Made by a program: the position numbers and the translations under genes
The notes under the pieces: model-generated
What the model was told of the DNA's origin: nothing
Database searches by the model: none
What the model saw: only the letters and a program-made list of their open reading frames with translations
From: Pseudomonadota bacterium
GTDB taxonomy: Bacteria > Myxococcota_A > Polyangia > Polyangiales > Polyangiaceae
DNA length: 36,934 nucleotides
Direction of reading: 5' to 3'
Assembly (NCBI GenBank): GCA_023431345.1
Contig: JAEYWK010000041.1
Span: forward strand, 1 to 36,934
Shown here: positions 22,288-29,739 of the stretch, in pieces
Layout: every line of letters starts with the position of its first letter
Numbering within the stretch: the first letter of the stretch is position 1

Positions 22288-23354
22288 TCGCGATGAGCCT
22301 GGAAGCGCCCGTGGCGTCGCGGCCTCGCATCGCGCCGGCCCGCGCGCCGCGCAGCGGATTTCTCCCCGAGCGCCTGCTCGTGATCGATCCGCTCACTTAC
22401 CGCTTCGGCGACTACCGCATCGCCGAGCTGCCGCGGCTGCTCGCCCACGGCGACGTGCTGGTCTTGAACGACGCCGCCACCCTCCCCGCCGCCCTGCGCG
22501 TCGACGACGAGCTCGAGCTGCGCCTGGTCGCGGCTGACGCCGAGGGCAGCTTTCGTGCGATGAGCTTCGGCGCCGGCAGCTCTCGTGATCCGACCGAAGC
22601 GCGCGGCACGCCGCGGCCGATCGAGGTCGGCGAGCGGCTCACGTTCGGCGGCGAGCTGTCGGCGCGCGTGCTCGACGTCGACGGGCGCCTGCTGCGCGTT
22701 CGCTTCGAGCAAAGCGGCGCGGCGTTTTGGAGCGCGCTCTATCGCGCCGGCGAGCCAATCCAATACGCCTACGCCGCCTGGGCTTTCGAGCTGTGGGACG
22801 TTCAGAATCGCTACGCGGCGCGGCCTTGGGCGATGGAGCTACCAGCCGCGGGTCGGCCGCTCACCTTCGAGGCCTTGTTCGAGATCGAGCGGCGGGGCGC
22901 GAGCGTCGTGAGCCTCACCCACGCCGCCGGCATCTCATCGACGGGCAGCCCGGCCCTGGACGCGCTCCTGCCCTTGCCCGAGCGCTACGACATACCGGCG
23001 GAGACGGCCGCCGCCGTGAACCGAGCCCGGGGAGTCGGTCGCGTGATCGCGGTCGGCACGAGCGTGGTCAGAGCGGTCGAAGGCAGCGCCGACGGAGCGG
23101 GGGCACTCCGCGCTCGCAGCGGCAGTACCGACCTACGGCTCACGGCCGCGCACGAGCCGAAGGTCGTGGATGGGTTGCTGACCGGCCTCCACGAGCCGAC
23201 AACCAGCCATTTCGAGCTGCTCGAGGCGTTCGCGCCCGGGCGCCTCCTGGAGCGAGCGTTCGCTCACGCCGCCCGCTCCGGCTACCTGCAGCACGAGTTC
23301 GGTGACTCGTGCTTGGTGCTCGCCGGCGCGCTGCTGGAGCGGCTCGAGGAGTAG
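22284..23354 (+). CDS. Divergent QueA-like protein
   Basis: This 356-residue protein follows the layout of S-adenosylmethionine:tRNA ribosyltransferase-isomerase (QueA), which adds the cyclopentene-type ring precursor to queuosine tRNA. Matching parts are LLAHGDVLVLNDAATLPAAL (QueA: GDLLVFNNTRVIPARL), GEPIQYAY, GRVIAVGTSVVRAVE (QueA: NRVIAVGTTSVRSLE) and a final GYLQHEFGDSCLVL (QueA: YRFFSYGDAMFI). The core is altered: QueA's PTAGLHF reads PAAGRPLTF and LHVGAGTF reads LTHAAGISS. It may have a changed substrate. GGAGGG lies 4 bases before the GTG chosen here; an ATG at 22293 is the alternative. It is coupled to the broken SDR gene, an odd partner for a tRNA enzyme. Confidence 0.75.
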   Translation: MIAMSLEAPVASRPRIAPARAPRSGFLPERLLVIDPLTYRFGDYRIAELPRLLAHGDVLVLNDAATLPAALRVDDELELRLVAADAEGSFRAMSFGAGSSRDPTEARGTPRPIEVGERLTFGGELSARVLDVDGRLLRVRFEQSGAAFWSALYRAGEPIQYAYAAWAFELWDVQNRYAARPWAMELPAAGRPLTFEALFEIERRGASVVSLTHAAGISSTGSPALDALLPLPERYDIPAETAAAVNRARGVGRVIAVGTSVVRAVEGSADGAGALRARSGSTDLRLTAAHEPKVVDGLLTGLHEPTTSHFELLEAFAPGRLLERAFAHAARSGYLQHEFGDSCLVLAGALLERLEE

Positions 23355-23377
23355 AGCCGCTCCAGCGTGGCGCAGGC

Positions 23378-24064
23378 TCAAAGTGCCGGCGCAGGCTTCG
23401 CAGCAGGGGGCGCGACGGGCGCGGCCTGCTCCGCGCCGCCCTTGACGTGCCGGCGATGCTCGCCGCGCATCGGCTTGAGCTTGCCGGCTTCGAAGGCGGC
23501 CTTGAGCTCGTCGGCCGTGAGCTTCTGGTCACCGTTCGCGTCGGCCGCGCTGAGCTTGCTCCAGCGCTCGCCGAGCTCGGCCTGGTCCAGCACGCCGTCC
23601 TTGTTGGCGTCGCGCTTCTCGAAGCGCTCCTTCGCGCGCTCCGCGAAGCGCTTGGTGCGCTCGGATTTCTTGGCTTCGAACGCGGCCTTCTTGGCTTCGA
23701 AGTGAGCCGCGAGCTCGTCCTTGCTGACGACGCCGTCACCGCTCTTGTCGATGTCGCCGATGTGCTGTTGCATGCGCTCCGGCAGCTCCGCGGCTTGCAG
23801 CGAGCCGTCTTTGTTGGCGTCGAAGCGCTCGAGCATCTTGTCGGGGCTGGGTGGGCCGAAACCTCGGCCGCGGGGGCCGCGATGGCGCTCGCCGCGAGCC
23901 TCGGGCTTCATGGCGTCCGCCGCCGGGGCCTGTGAGGCGTCCTGAGTCAAACCCGCTTGCTGTGACTGATCGGTGGGGCCGACCTCCGCACCACCGCAGG
24001 CGACGGCAGAAAAGGCGGCGAGCAGGGCGAGAGAGGTGGTAGTGAGGATGTGCGATGATTTCAT
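23378..24064 (-). CDS. EF-hand lipoprotein with four calcium-binding loops
   Basis: This 228-residue protein has a lipoprotein signal ending AVAC (Cys23). Four EF-hand loops follow: DANKDGSLQAAE (82-93), DKSGDGVVSKDE (106-117), DANKDGVLDQAE (152-163) and DANGDQKLTADE (175-186). The first three keep D-x-[DNS]-x-DG; the fourth has Gln in place of the usual Gly. A Lys/Arg/Glu-rich helix (about 120-150) separates the two pairs. A His/Arg-rich patch (RGERHRGPRGRGFG) precedes the first loop. AGGAG lies about 11 bases before the ATG. It is divergent from an ECF sigma operon whose third gene is Spy/CpxP-like, so both sides may serve one envelope or metal stress response. Calcium is the family's usual ligand. 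Confidence 0.92.
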   Translation of the reverse strand: MKSSHILTTTSLALLAAFSAVACGGAEVGPTDQSQQAGLTQDASQAPAADAMKPEARGERHRGPRGRGFGPPSPDKMLERFDANKDGSLQAAELPERMQQHIGDIDKSGDGVVSKDELAAHFEAKKAAFEAKKSERTKRFAERAKERFEKRDANKDGVLDQAELGERWSKLSAADANGDQKLTADELKAAFEAGKLKPMRGEHRRHVKGGAEQAAPVAPPAAKPAPAL

Positions 24065-24111
24065 GTTGGGTCGTGCTCCTGTCAGCGGGTGCGACGCCGC
24101 GAGCGCGGCGG

Positions 24112-24140
24112 TCCCTACGTGATTTTTTCGGTCGTAGGGA
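24112..24140. promoter_or_regulatory. Inverted repeat between EF-hand and ECF sigma genes
   Basis: TCCCTACG (24112-24119) and CGTAGGGA (24133-24140) match perfectly around 13 bases (TGATTTTTTCGGT). It is about 50 bases upstream of each divergent start. It may be a regulator site or part of an autoregulated ECF promoter. The T-run inside the spacer argues against a classic terminator. Confidence 0.5.
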
Positions 24141-24193
24141 TGGGCCCGCGGCCAGCGTCCAACCGCGTTGAGTGACCCAAACACGGAGAACTA

Positions 24194-24721
24194 TTGGACA
24201 ATCTGGCCGAAGCCGTGGAGCGCGTCCGGTCGGGCGACGCTGCGGCCTTCAAACTGATCGTGGACGCGACGAGCGCCCGGCTGGTCAGGCTAGGAGCTAG
24301 GATGCTGGGTAGCGTCGTCGAGGCAGAAGACGTGGTGCAGGAAGCGTACGTGAAGGCTTACCGCGCCCTGACCACGGGCGAGTTCGACGGCCGCGCCAAC
24401 GTGTCCACGTGGCTGTACCGCGTCGTGACGAACCAGGCCATCGACAGCATGCGCGGGCGCGCTCGCCGGCCGAGGCCAACCGACACCGCCGACGAGTCGA
24501 CCTCCGACTTGGCCTCCGCCGAGCAGAAGCTCGCGCTGGCCGAGCTGTCGGACTGGATGAGCGATCTGCCGCCCGATCAGCGCGCAGCGCTCGTCCTGAA
24601 AGCCGTCGAGGGCATGACGTCTCCCGAGATCGCCGAGATTTTGCAGTGTAGCGAAGGCGCGGTGGAGCAACGATTGGTCCGCGCGCGCGCTGCGCTGCGC
24701 AAGAGGAGTGAAGGGCAATGA
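24194..24721 (+). CDS. ECF-family RNA polymerase sigma factor
   Basis: This 175-residue protein has sigma region 2 (about 10-85: ARMLGSVVEAEDVVQEAYVK, then VSTWLYRVVTNQAID) and region 4 (about 112-168: LPPDQRAALVLKAVEGMTSP, then EIAEILQCSEGAVEQRLVRA). There is no region 1.1 or 3, as expected of the group 4 (ECF) class. Start is a TTG with GGAG five to seven bases upstream; no ATG in frame would keep region 2 whole. The stop overlaps the next start (ATGA). The next gene is a membrane protein of anti-sigma type, so activity is probably held off until an envelope signal arrives. Confidence 0.95.
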   Translation: MDNLAEAVERVRSGDAAAFKLIVDATSARLVRLGARMLGSVVEAEDVVQEAYVKAYRALTTGEFDGRANVSTWLYRVVTNQAIDSMRGRARRPRPTDTADESTSDLASAEQKLALAELSDWMSDLPPDQRAALVLKAVEGMTSPEIAEILQCSEGAVEQRLVRARAALRKRSEGQ

Positions 24722-24987
24722 GCCACGACGAAGACATCGACGCACGGCTCGCTCGCTTGACGAGCACCACCGAGGGGCTGGGCCCTCGGGCAGGTTTTTC
24801 TAGCCGCGTGATGGCGAGCATCAACGAGGAATCGAGCGTCACCTTGCTGTCGTTGAGCGCGCCCGCGCGTCGCTTCTTCCCGCTGGGCGTGCTGGCCGCA
24901 TGCTTGGCCATGGTTTGGGCGATGTCGGTCACCAGCCAGGTGGATGAAGCGCTCGCCGCCAGCGACGACACGGTGCTCTCATGGTGA
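24718..24987 (+). CDS. Small membrane protein, probable anti-sigma factor
   Basis: This 89-residue protein has a soluble, charged N-terminus of about 45 residues (MSHDEDIDARLARL ...), one transmembrane helix (about 53-70, FFPLGVLAACLAMVWAMSV) and a short outside tail. This is the shape of a small membrane anti-sigma factor. There is no HxxxCxxC zinc motif, so it is not a ZAS-type one. It starts inside the sigma factor stop codon and overlaps the next gene by 7 bases, which supports a three-gene operon. Role inferred from position and shape. Confidence 0.75.
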   Translation: MSHDEDIDARLARLTSTTEGLGPRAGFSSRVMASINEESSVTLLSLSAPARRFFPLGVLAACLAMVWAMSVTSQVDEALAASDDTVLSW

Positions 24988-25427
24988 GCTCGCGCAAGCT
25001 GAAGATCTACGGCATCGTCGTGGGCATCTTCGTGCTCGGCGCCGGAGCGGGCGGGGCGGCGGGCTACGCCGTCGCCTCGAAGAAGCTGGCCGATGTGCTC
25101 GAAAGCGAGCGCCCCGACGTGAACGAAGCGCGCCGCTTTCAGGCCCTGGCCCGCGAGCTCGATCTCGACGACGACCAGCGCAAGAAAGTGCGCGCGAGCA
25201 TGGCTCGACACCGCGAAGAGAACCGCAAGCTGACGCGCGCGATGTTCGAGAAGTGCGGGGGGGAGCTGCACGAGCTCCGTGAGCGCGTCGACGGCGAAAT
25301 CCGTGGCGTGCTCACCGACAAGCAAGCCAAGCGCTTCGGCGAGCTGATGGAGAAGCGCGGCAAGCTGTTCCCGCTGGGCGGCCCTGGCGGAGGCGGGCGC
25401 ATGCGCAAGGGTGATCGTCGGGACTAG
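24981..25427 (+). CDS. Spy/CpxP-like envelope stress protein
   Basis: This 148-residue protein has an N-terminal membrane segment (YGIVVGIFVLGAGAGGAAGY) and a charged helical body with two LTxxQ-like motifs: LDLDDDQRKKV (about 60-70) and LTDKQAKRF (about 111-119). These motifs mark the Spy/CpxP/ZraP family of periplasmic chaperones and metal sensors. The tail is Gly/Arg-rich (GGPGGGGRMRKG). Here the first segment is probably an uncleaved anchor. It follows an ECF sigma factor and an anti-sigma candidate, the position of CnrX-type sensors in metal-response systems. It could sense unfolded protein or metal and free the sigma factor. Confidence 0.82.
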   Translation: MVSSRKLKIYGIVVGIFVLGAGAGGAAGYAVASKKLADVLESERPDVNEARRFQALARELDLDDDQRKKVRASMARHREENRKLTRAMFEKCGGELHELRERVDGEIRGVLTDKQAKRFGELMEKRGKLFPLGGPGGGGRMRKGDRRD

Positions 25428-25472
25428 CCAGCGCTTCGCTCGGTCACGAAGGGATCGTGGTATGCCCGCCGC

Positions 25473-26372
25473 ATGAAATCCTGGCTGGCCTTCGCCGCGA
25501 GCTCGATGGCGATGGCCTGCGTGCACGCGGCCGGCCCACCTCCGCCCCCGCACCCTGGCCCCGCTCTGACCGCGGCTTCGGAGGCGCCCTCGACCGCTGC
25601 CCCGCCCTCGCCCGAAGTGCGCTGGGCGCCGGAGCTGGGTCTCGAGCTCGAAGCCGCGCGCGTCACGGGCACCATCGCTTGGTTCGACAGCGCGTCCGGC
25701 GTGCTCTCGTGCAGCGACCCAGCGCGCTGCCAGCAAGCCGTCACGCCCGCGTCCACCTTCAAGATCCCGCACAGCATGATCGCGCTCGAGGTCGGCGTCG
25801 TCGATGGGCCCGACAGCGTGCTGCCCTGGGACAAGCAGCCGTATTGGAACGAGAACTGGAACCGCGACTTGAGCTTCCGCGATGCGTTCCGCGTCTCCTG
25901 CTACCCCTGCTACCGCGACCTCGCGGCGAAGGTCGGTGAGCAAGCGGAGCGCGATTGGGTCGCGAAGCTCGGCTACGGCAACCGCGACGTCTCGGGGGGC
26001 GTCGGAAAATTTTGGATTTGGGGCGGCCTGCGCATCTCGCCGCTCGAGCAGATCGACTTCTTGCGGCGCTTCGACGCCGGCAAGCTGCCCATCTCCGAGC
26101 GCACCGCCGACATCGTGCGCGACGTCATGACCCTCGACGTCACCGAGAGCTACGTGCTCCGCGGCAAGACGGGCTCGACCTCGCCGCCCGGGGAAGAGCG
26201 CGAGCTCGGATGGTTCGTCGGCTGGCTCGAGCAGGGGGAGCGGCGCGTGTTCTTCGCGCTGTTGCTCGATGGCCACGAGCCAGGAGTCGAAATCAACCCG
26301 CTCCGCCGCCCGCTCACCGAGCGCATTTTGAGGAGCCAGGGACTGATGGACGTTGCGCCGACGGCGCCGTGA
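25473..26372 (+). CDS. Class D (OXA-type) beta-lactamase
   Basis: This 299-residue protein has an N-terminal signal or lipoprotein-type segment (MAMAC at residues 12-16), a Pro-rich spacer to about 48, and a class D serine beta-lactamase domain. Motifs are the active-site STFK (Ser94-Lys97), WDK (119-121), YGN (168-170), FWIWGGLRISPLEQIDF and KTG (232-234). The second motif, normally S-x-V, reads Ser142-Cys143-Tyr144 followed by PCYRDLA, so Tyr replaces Val. All residues thought essential for catalysis are otherwise present. Family members hydrolyse beta-lactam rings through an acyl-serine; here substrate range is unknown. No mobile element or other resistance gene is nearby, so it is likely a resident chromosomal gene. 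It is 45 bases after the Spy-like gene and convergent with the asparaginase. Confidence 0.93.
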   Translation: MKSWLAFAASSMAMACVHAAGPPPPPHPGPALTAASEAPSTAAPPSPEVRWAPELGLELEAARVTGTIAWFDSASGVLSCSDPARCQQAVTPASTFKIPHSMIALEVGVVDGPDSVLPWDKQPYWNENWNRDLSFRDAFRVSCYPCYRDLAAKVGEQAERDWVAKLGYGNRDVSGGVGKFWIWGGLRISPLEQIDFLRRFDAGKLPISERTADIVRDVMTLDVTESYVLRGKTGSTSPPGEERELGWFVGWLEQGERRVFFALLLDGHEPGVEINPLRRPLTERILRSQGLMDVAPTAP

Positions 26373-26401
26373 GCGCCGCGGCTCGACCGGCTGGCGCTCA
26401 C
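26369..26401. terminator. Two-way hairpin spanning both stop codons
   Basis: GTGAGCGCC (26369-26377) pairs perfectly with GGCGCTCAC (26393-26401) across 15 bases. The TGA of the beta-lactamase is in the left arm and, mirrored, the TGA of the asparaginase in the right arm. The position suits a two-way terminator. Confidence 0.55.
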
Positions 26402-27408
26402 AGCCTCGCGAGCTTGAACGACGCGCGCACCTCGCCCGTGTTCAGCTTGCGGGCGTTGGTGATGGCCGGCGTTTCGTAGCGCTGAAGGGTCGGAAAACGC
26501 GCCAGGTCGTCGATCAGACCGAGCTGCTTCAGGGTCTCGACCAGCACCGGACCGAGCGCGCGCGGGGCGCCATCGATGATCTTGATGGCGATGCCGAGCG
26601 CGGGCTCGCGAAAAGCCAATAGTAGCAGCGCCTCCGCTCCGCCCTTCACGATGGCGCGGCCGGGGAACGCCTGGGCCACATCGTAGTCGAGGCGTCGCGC
26701 CCCTGATACGAGCAGCGGGTGCGCGAGCATGGCGTCGAACACCCGCGCGCGCGCTCCACTCTGGGCGATCGCCAGGTTCTTGAAGCCCACGGCGAGGTTT
26801 CGCAGCGGGAGCGCGTAGTTCGGAGCGCTGCAGCCGTCGGTTCCCAGCAGCATCGACGTGGCTTCCACCTCACAAGCCGCCGCCACCGCTTCACGCACGC
26901 CCCGCTGCGCAGCGCCCAGCGGATCCAAGTAGCTCTCGAGCGGCTGCTCGAGGAGCCGCGCGAGAGCCAAGAAACCGCTGTGCTTACCGGAGCAATTGTG
27001 GCGCAGCGGATCGAGCTCCTCGCCGTTCAAAGGGTATTTGCCGAACAGCTTGAGCTCGAGCGGGTAGCCCGCGCCACACTGGAGCGCCTGCTCGGTGAGG
27101 CCAAGCTTCTGCAACATACCGATCACGATCGCGCGATGCTGATCGCTACCGTTGTGGGAGGCGGTACACAGCGCCAGCTCGTCGGGACCGAAGCCGAATC
27201 GCTCGAGCCCGCCCGCCTCGACCAGCGGCAGCGCTTGCAGCGGCTTGATGGACGAGCGCGAGAAGTAAGTAGCTGCCGGGTCACCCCAGGCGTGCGTCAG
27301 CTCGCCCGCGCCGTCCACGACCGCGATCGCCGCCGCGTGCTCCGCCTCGATGCCCTGGCCGCGATGAACCCGCGCCGCCACCGCAGAACCGCTCTTGTGG
27401 GCCGTCAT
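26398..27408 (-). CDS. L-asparaginase II family (ReAV/AnsA-type)
   Basis: This 336-residue protein matches the rhizobial-type asparaginases, which are unrelated to the bacterial type I/II enzymes and split asparagine to aspartate and ammonia. Visible motifs are YFSRSSIKPLQALPLVE, with a S-x-x-K pair (Ser52, Lys55), CTASHNGSDQH, and HNCSGKHSGF with Cys139 and Lys142 as zinc-site-type residues. LLGTDGCSAPNYALPL and IVKGGAEALLLLA follow. The ATG at 27408 is chosen because homology begins within ten residues; 49 upstream residues are basic and unlike the family. There is no signal peptide, so it is cytoplasmic. It is divergent from the SDR gene with only 21 bases between starts. Confidence 0.9.
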   Translation of the reverse strand: MTAHKSGSAVAARVHRGQGIEAEHAAAIAVVDGAGELTHAWGDPAATYFSRSSIKPLQALPLVEAGGLERFGFGPDELALCTASHNGSDQHRAIVIGMLQKLGLTEQALQCGAGYPLELKLFGKYPLNGEELDPLRHNCSGKHSGFLALARLLEQPLESYLDPLGAAQRGVREAVAAACEVEATSMLLGTDGCSAPNYALPLRNLAVGFKNLAIAQSGARARVFDAMLAHPLLVSGARRLDYDVAQAFPGRAIVKGGAEALLLLAFREPALGIAIKIIDGAPRALGPVLVETLKQLGLIDDLARFPTLQRYETPAITNARKLNTGEVRASFKLARL

Positions 27409-27429
27409 GGCGCCGGATAGTGTCAGAGC

Positions 27430-28248
27430 GTGACGCTCCGCGGAAAGACCCTCCTCATTACCGGCGCGAGCCGCGGCATCGGCAAGGCGATCGCGCTCCG
27501 AGCGGCGCGCGACGGAGCGAACGTCGCGGTCGTCGGCAAGACCGAAACGCCACATCCCAAGCTACCGGGTACGGTGGCTGATTCGGTGCGTGAAATCGAG
27601 GCAGCTGGCGGCAAGGCCATCGCCTGCGTGGCCGACGTGCGGTCAGAAGAGCAAATGGCGGGCGCCGTCGAGGCGACGTTGAAGGCCTTCGGCGGTATCG
27701 ACATCTTGGTCAACAACGCCAGCGCCATCAGCCTCACCAGCACCGAGCAAACGGAGCTGAAGCGCTTCGACCTCATGTTCGGCGTGAACGCTCGCGGCAC
27801 CTTCTTGTGCTCCAAGCTGTGCATCCCTCACCTGCGCAAGGCGGAGAACCCGCACATCTTGATGCTTTCGCCGCCGCTCACTCAGGAAGCGCGCTGGTTC
27901 GCGCCGCACCTCGCCTACAGCATCGCGAAGTACGGCATGAGCCTGTGCGTTTTGGGGCTCGCCGAGGAGCTCAAGCGCGACGGCATCGCCGTGAACGCGC
28001 TTTGGCCGCGCACCGTGATTCGAACCGCCGCCGTGCAGAACCTGCTCGGCGGCGACGATTCCATGGCCCGCGCACGTGAGCCCGAAATCGTGGCCGACGC
28101 CGCGCACGTCGTGCTCACCAGCAAGAGCCGCGAGCTGTCCGGGCATTTCTTGATTGACGAAGAGGTGCTGCGCGGCGCCGGCATCACCGATTTCAGCCGC
28201 TACGCCGACGTGCCCGACTCCGAGCTATTGCCGGATTTCTTCGTTTGA
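27430..28248 (+). CDS. HSDL2-like short-chain dehydrogenase
   Basis: This 272-residue SDR has TGASRGIG (NADP-type binding loop), VVGKTETPHPKLPGT, NNASAISLT, a Ser/Pro-rich LMLSPPL in the usual Ser position, and AYSIAKYGMS with the catalytic Tyr and Lys. The HPKLPGT stretch and the ALWPRTVIRTAA segment are typical of hydroxysteroid dehydrogenase-like protein 2 relatives, whose substrates are uncertain. Start is GTG with no clear ribosome-binding site; it lies only 21 bases from the divergent asparaginase start. It ends 7 bases before the convergent cupin gene. Confidence 0.92.
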   Translation: MTLRGKTLLITGASRGIGKAIALRAARDGANVAVVGKTETPHPKLPGTVADSVREIEAAGGKAIACVADVRSEEQMAGAVEATLKAFGGIDILVNNASAISLTSTEQTELKRFDLMFGVNARGTFLCSKLCIPHLRKAENPHILMLSPPLTQEARWFAPHLAYSIAKYGMSLCVLGLAEELKRDGIAVNALWPRTVIRTAAVQNLLGGDDSMARAREPEIVADAAHVVLTSKSRELSGHFLIDEEVLRGAGITDFSRYADVPDSELLPDFFV

Positions 28249-28249
28249 C

Positions 28250-28268
28250 CGCGCTTCACTCGAGCGCG
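28250..28268. terminator. Short hairpin between convergent SDR and cupin genes
   Basis: CGCGCT (28250-28255) pairs with AGCGCG (28263-28268) around TCACTCG. It covers the end of the cupin gene and starts two bases after the SDR stop. The stem is short and has no T-run. Confidence 0.3.
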
Positions 28269-28732
28269 CGCAGCAGCTGTTCCAGGTAGGCGGCGGCGCC
28301 CGGATCGCCCTCGCGCGGCGCCCACGGCGCGAACTCTTTGTCGGTCGCGGCGTCGTAGGGGCCGGACTTGACCTCGAAGCACACCGCCGTTTCGGTCAGA
28401 GCCGCGACCGTGTGCCAAAGCCCTGGTGCCAGATCGATGCCGAGCACGCCATCGCGACCGAGGACGTGCGACTCGGTCACGTCCCCCGCGTCGTCGAACA
28501 CGAACAGCGCCAGCTCACCGCGCAGCATGACGAAGCTCTCGGGCTTGGGCACGGTCAGATGGCGGTGCGGCGCCGCGTAGCTGCCGCGAGTCCACGCATT
28601 GAGAAAGCGGTGGAGGTTCGAGTCCAGGTTCGGATGAAAATTGTGATTGATGCGGCCCCGCGGAGACGCCTTGGCGCGCTCGAGCGTCGCCTCGATCAGC
28701 CGTTCATCGATCACCTGCGCAGCCAAAGCCAT
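28256..28732 (-). CDS. WbuC-family cupin protein
   Basis: This 158-residue protein has a single cupin barrel with metal-binding-type histidines in APHRHLTVPKPESFVMLRGE, and LAPGLWHTVAALTETAVCFE later. RINHNFHPNLDSNLHRFLNA near residue 27 is the N-terminal signature of WbuC proteins, first noted in polysaccharide gene clusters, with a role still unknown. No glycan synthesis genes are nearby. Start is the ATG at 28732; the protein has the usual family length. It is convergent with the SDR gene and divergent from the Cys-rich lipoprotein. Confidence 0.88.
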   Translation of the reverse strand: MALAAQVIDERLIEATLERAKASPRGRINHNFHPNLDSNLHRFLNAWTRGSYAAPHRHLTVPKPESFVMLRGELALFVFDDAGDVTESHVLGRDGVLGIDLAPGLWHTVAALTETAVCFEVKSGPYDAATDKEFAPWAPREGDPGAAAYLEQLLRALE

Positions 28733-28873
28733 GGCCGATTGCTAGCACGCAGTCGCCGAGCTCGGCTCTGACGATGGCAGGCTCGGTGCGCGTCAGAAGT
28801 CGGAAAATTTCACGACCAGCGAGAAAATGAGGCGCGCGATCAGAAATTGTGTCGGAGGGCCCCATCCGCTGGC

Positions 28874-29584
28874 ATGGCAGCTCTTCGATCCAATAGACCT
28901 CCGAAAGTGTCCTCTCCGCTTGCGCGCCTGGTATGGCCCGCTGCGGTAGCGAGCGTCATCGCCGCGCTCACCGCCTGCGGAGGCTCGAGTGACGGCGACG
29001 ACGACTCAGGCAACCCCAGCGCGGGGTCGGGCGGCTCGCTCGGCACCTCCGGCTCGGCCGGTACCACGGGCGGACGCGACAGCAGCGCGGGCAACAGCAG
29101 CGCGGCTGGCAGCAACACCGCCGGCAACGCGAACGGCGGGAAGCACTCGTCCGGTGGTGAGCCCGCGACGGGTGGTGACCCGAGCATGGGCCCGCACGAC
29201 GGCGGAGAAAGCGCCGGAGGCGGGCCAGGCGCAGCAGGTGGGCCGGGCAAGCCGCGACCACCGAAGCCGCCCGCTGGCGCGGGCGGGGCCGACGGCGTCG
29301 ACGCCGATTGTCCGCTAGCGCCCCCCGTCGATCAAGCTGCCTGCGCCGAAGCGCTCACGTGCGACTACCCGAACCTCGACTGCAAATGCGAGGGCCCAGC
29401 AGACGAGCGCAAGTGGAAGTGCAAGGCGCCGCCGCAGCCGAACGCCTGCCCGCCGAAGGCGCCCAAAGACGCATCGCCTTGCAAGAAGAGCGAGCCGCCT
29501 GCTCCCGCGTGCCACTACGAAGACCCCGCCGTTGATTGCACCTGCGGCGCCGACGAAGCGTGGGCTTGCCAGGAGGCTCCCTAA
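28874..29584 (+). CDS. Lipoprotein with duplicated Cys-rich module
   Basis: This 236-residue protein has a signal ending in LTAC (about Cys35), a long Gly/Ser/Asn/Lys linker to about residue 145, and two copies of a six-cysteine module. Each runs CP..P....C, then C-x-Y, DC-x-C and W-x-C: CPLAPPVDQAAC ... TCDYPNLDCKC ... WKC and CPPKAPKDASPC ... ACHYEDPAVDCTC ... WAC. Such modules are common in Polyangiales surface proteins; no function is known to me. The ATG at 28874 is preferred to an upstream TTG at 28847, though GGAGGG lies 15 bases upstream of the ATG, further than ideal. Confidence 0.78.
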   Translation: MAALRSNRPPKVSSPLARLVWPAAVASVIAALTACGGSSDGDDDSGNPSAGSGGSLGTSGSAGTTGGRDSSAGNSSAAGSNTAGNANGGKHSSGGEPATGGDPSMGPHDGGESAGGGPGAAGGPGKPRPPKPPAGAGGADGVDADCPLAPPVDQAACAEALTCDYPNLDCKCEGPADERKWKCKAPPQPNACPPKAPKDASPCKKSEPPAPACHYEDPAVDCTCGADEAWACQEAP

Positions 29585-29739
29585 GAGCTCGTCTCGCGTC
29601 GCGCTCACTTGCCGCAACAGGCGCAAGAAGTCCCTCACCGGCGACCGGGCCGCGCTCGCGCGTCGGCCCGCACGGGCTGGACCCGGCCCCGCCATTCGCA
29701 GGCCCTGACGCTCCGCCGGGGCCGCGCTATGCTCGGAGG

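Noticed and set aside
24297..26276. A 659-residue open frame on the minus strand.
   Set aside because: It runs antisense across the sigma, anti-sigma, Spy-like and beta-lactamase genes, all clearly real. High GC leaves long stop-free antisense frames; the product is Arg/Ala/His-rich without motifs.
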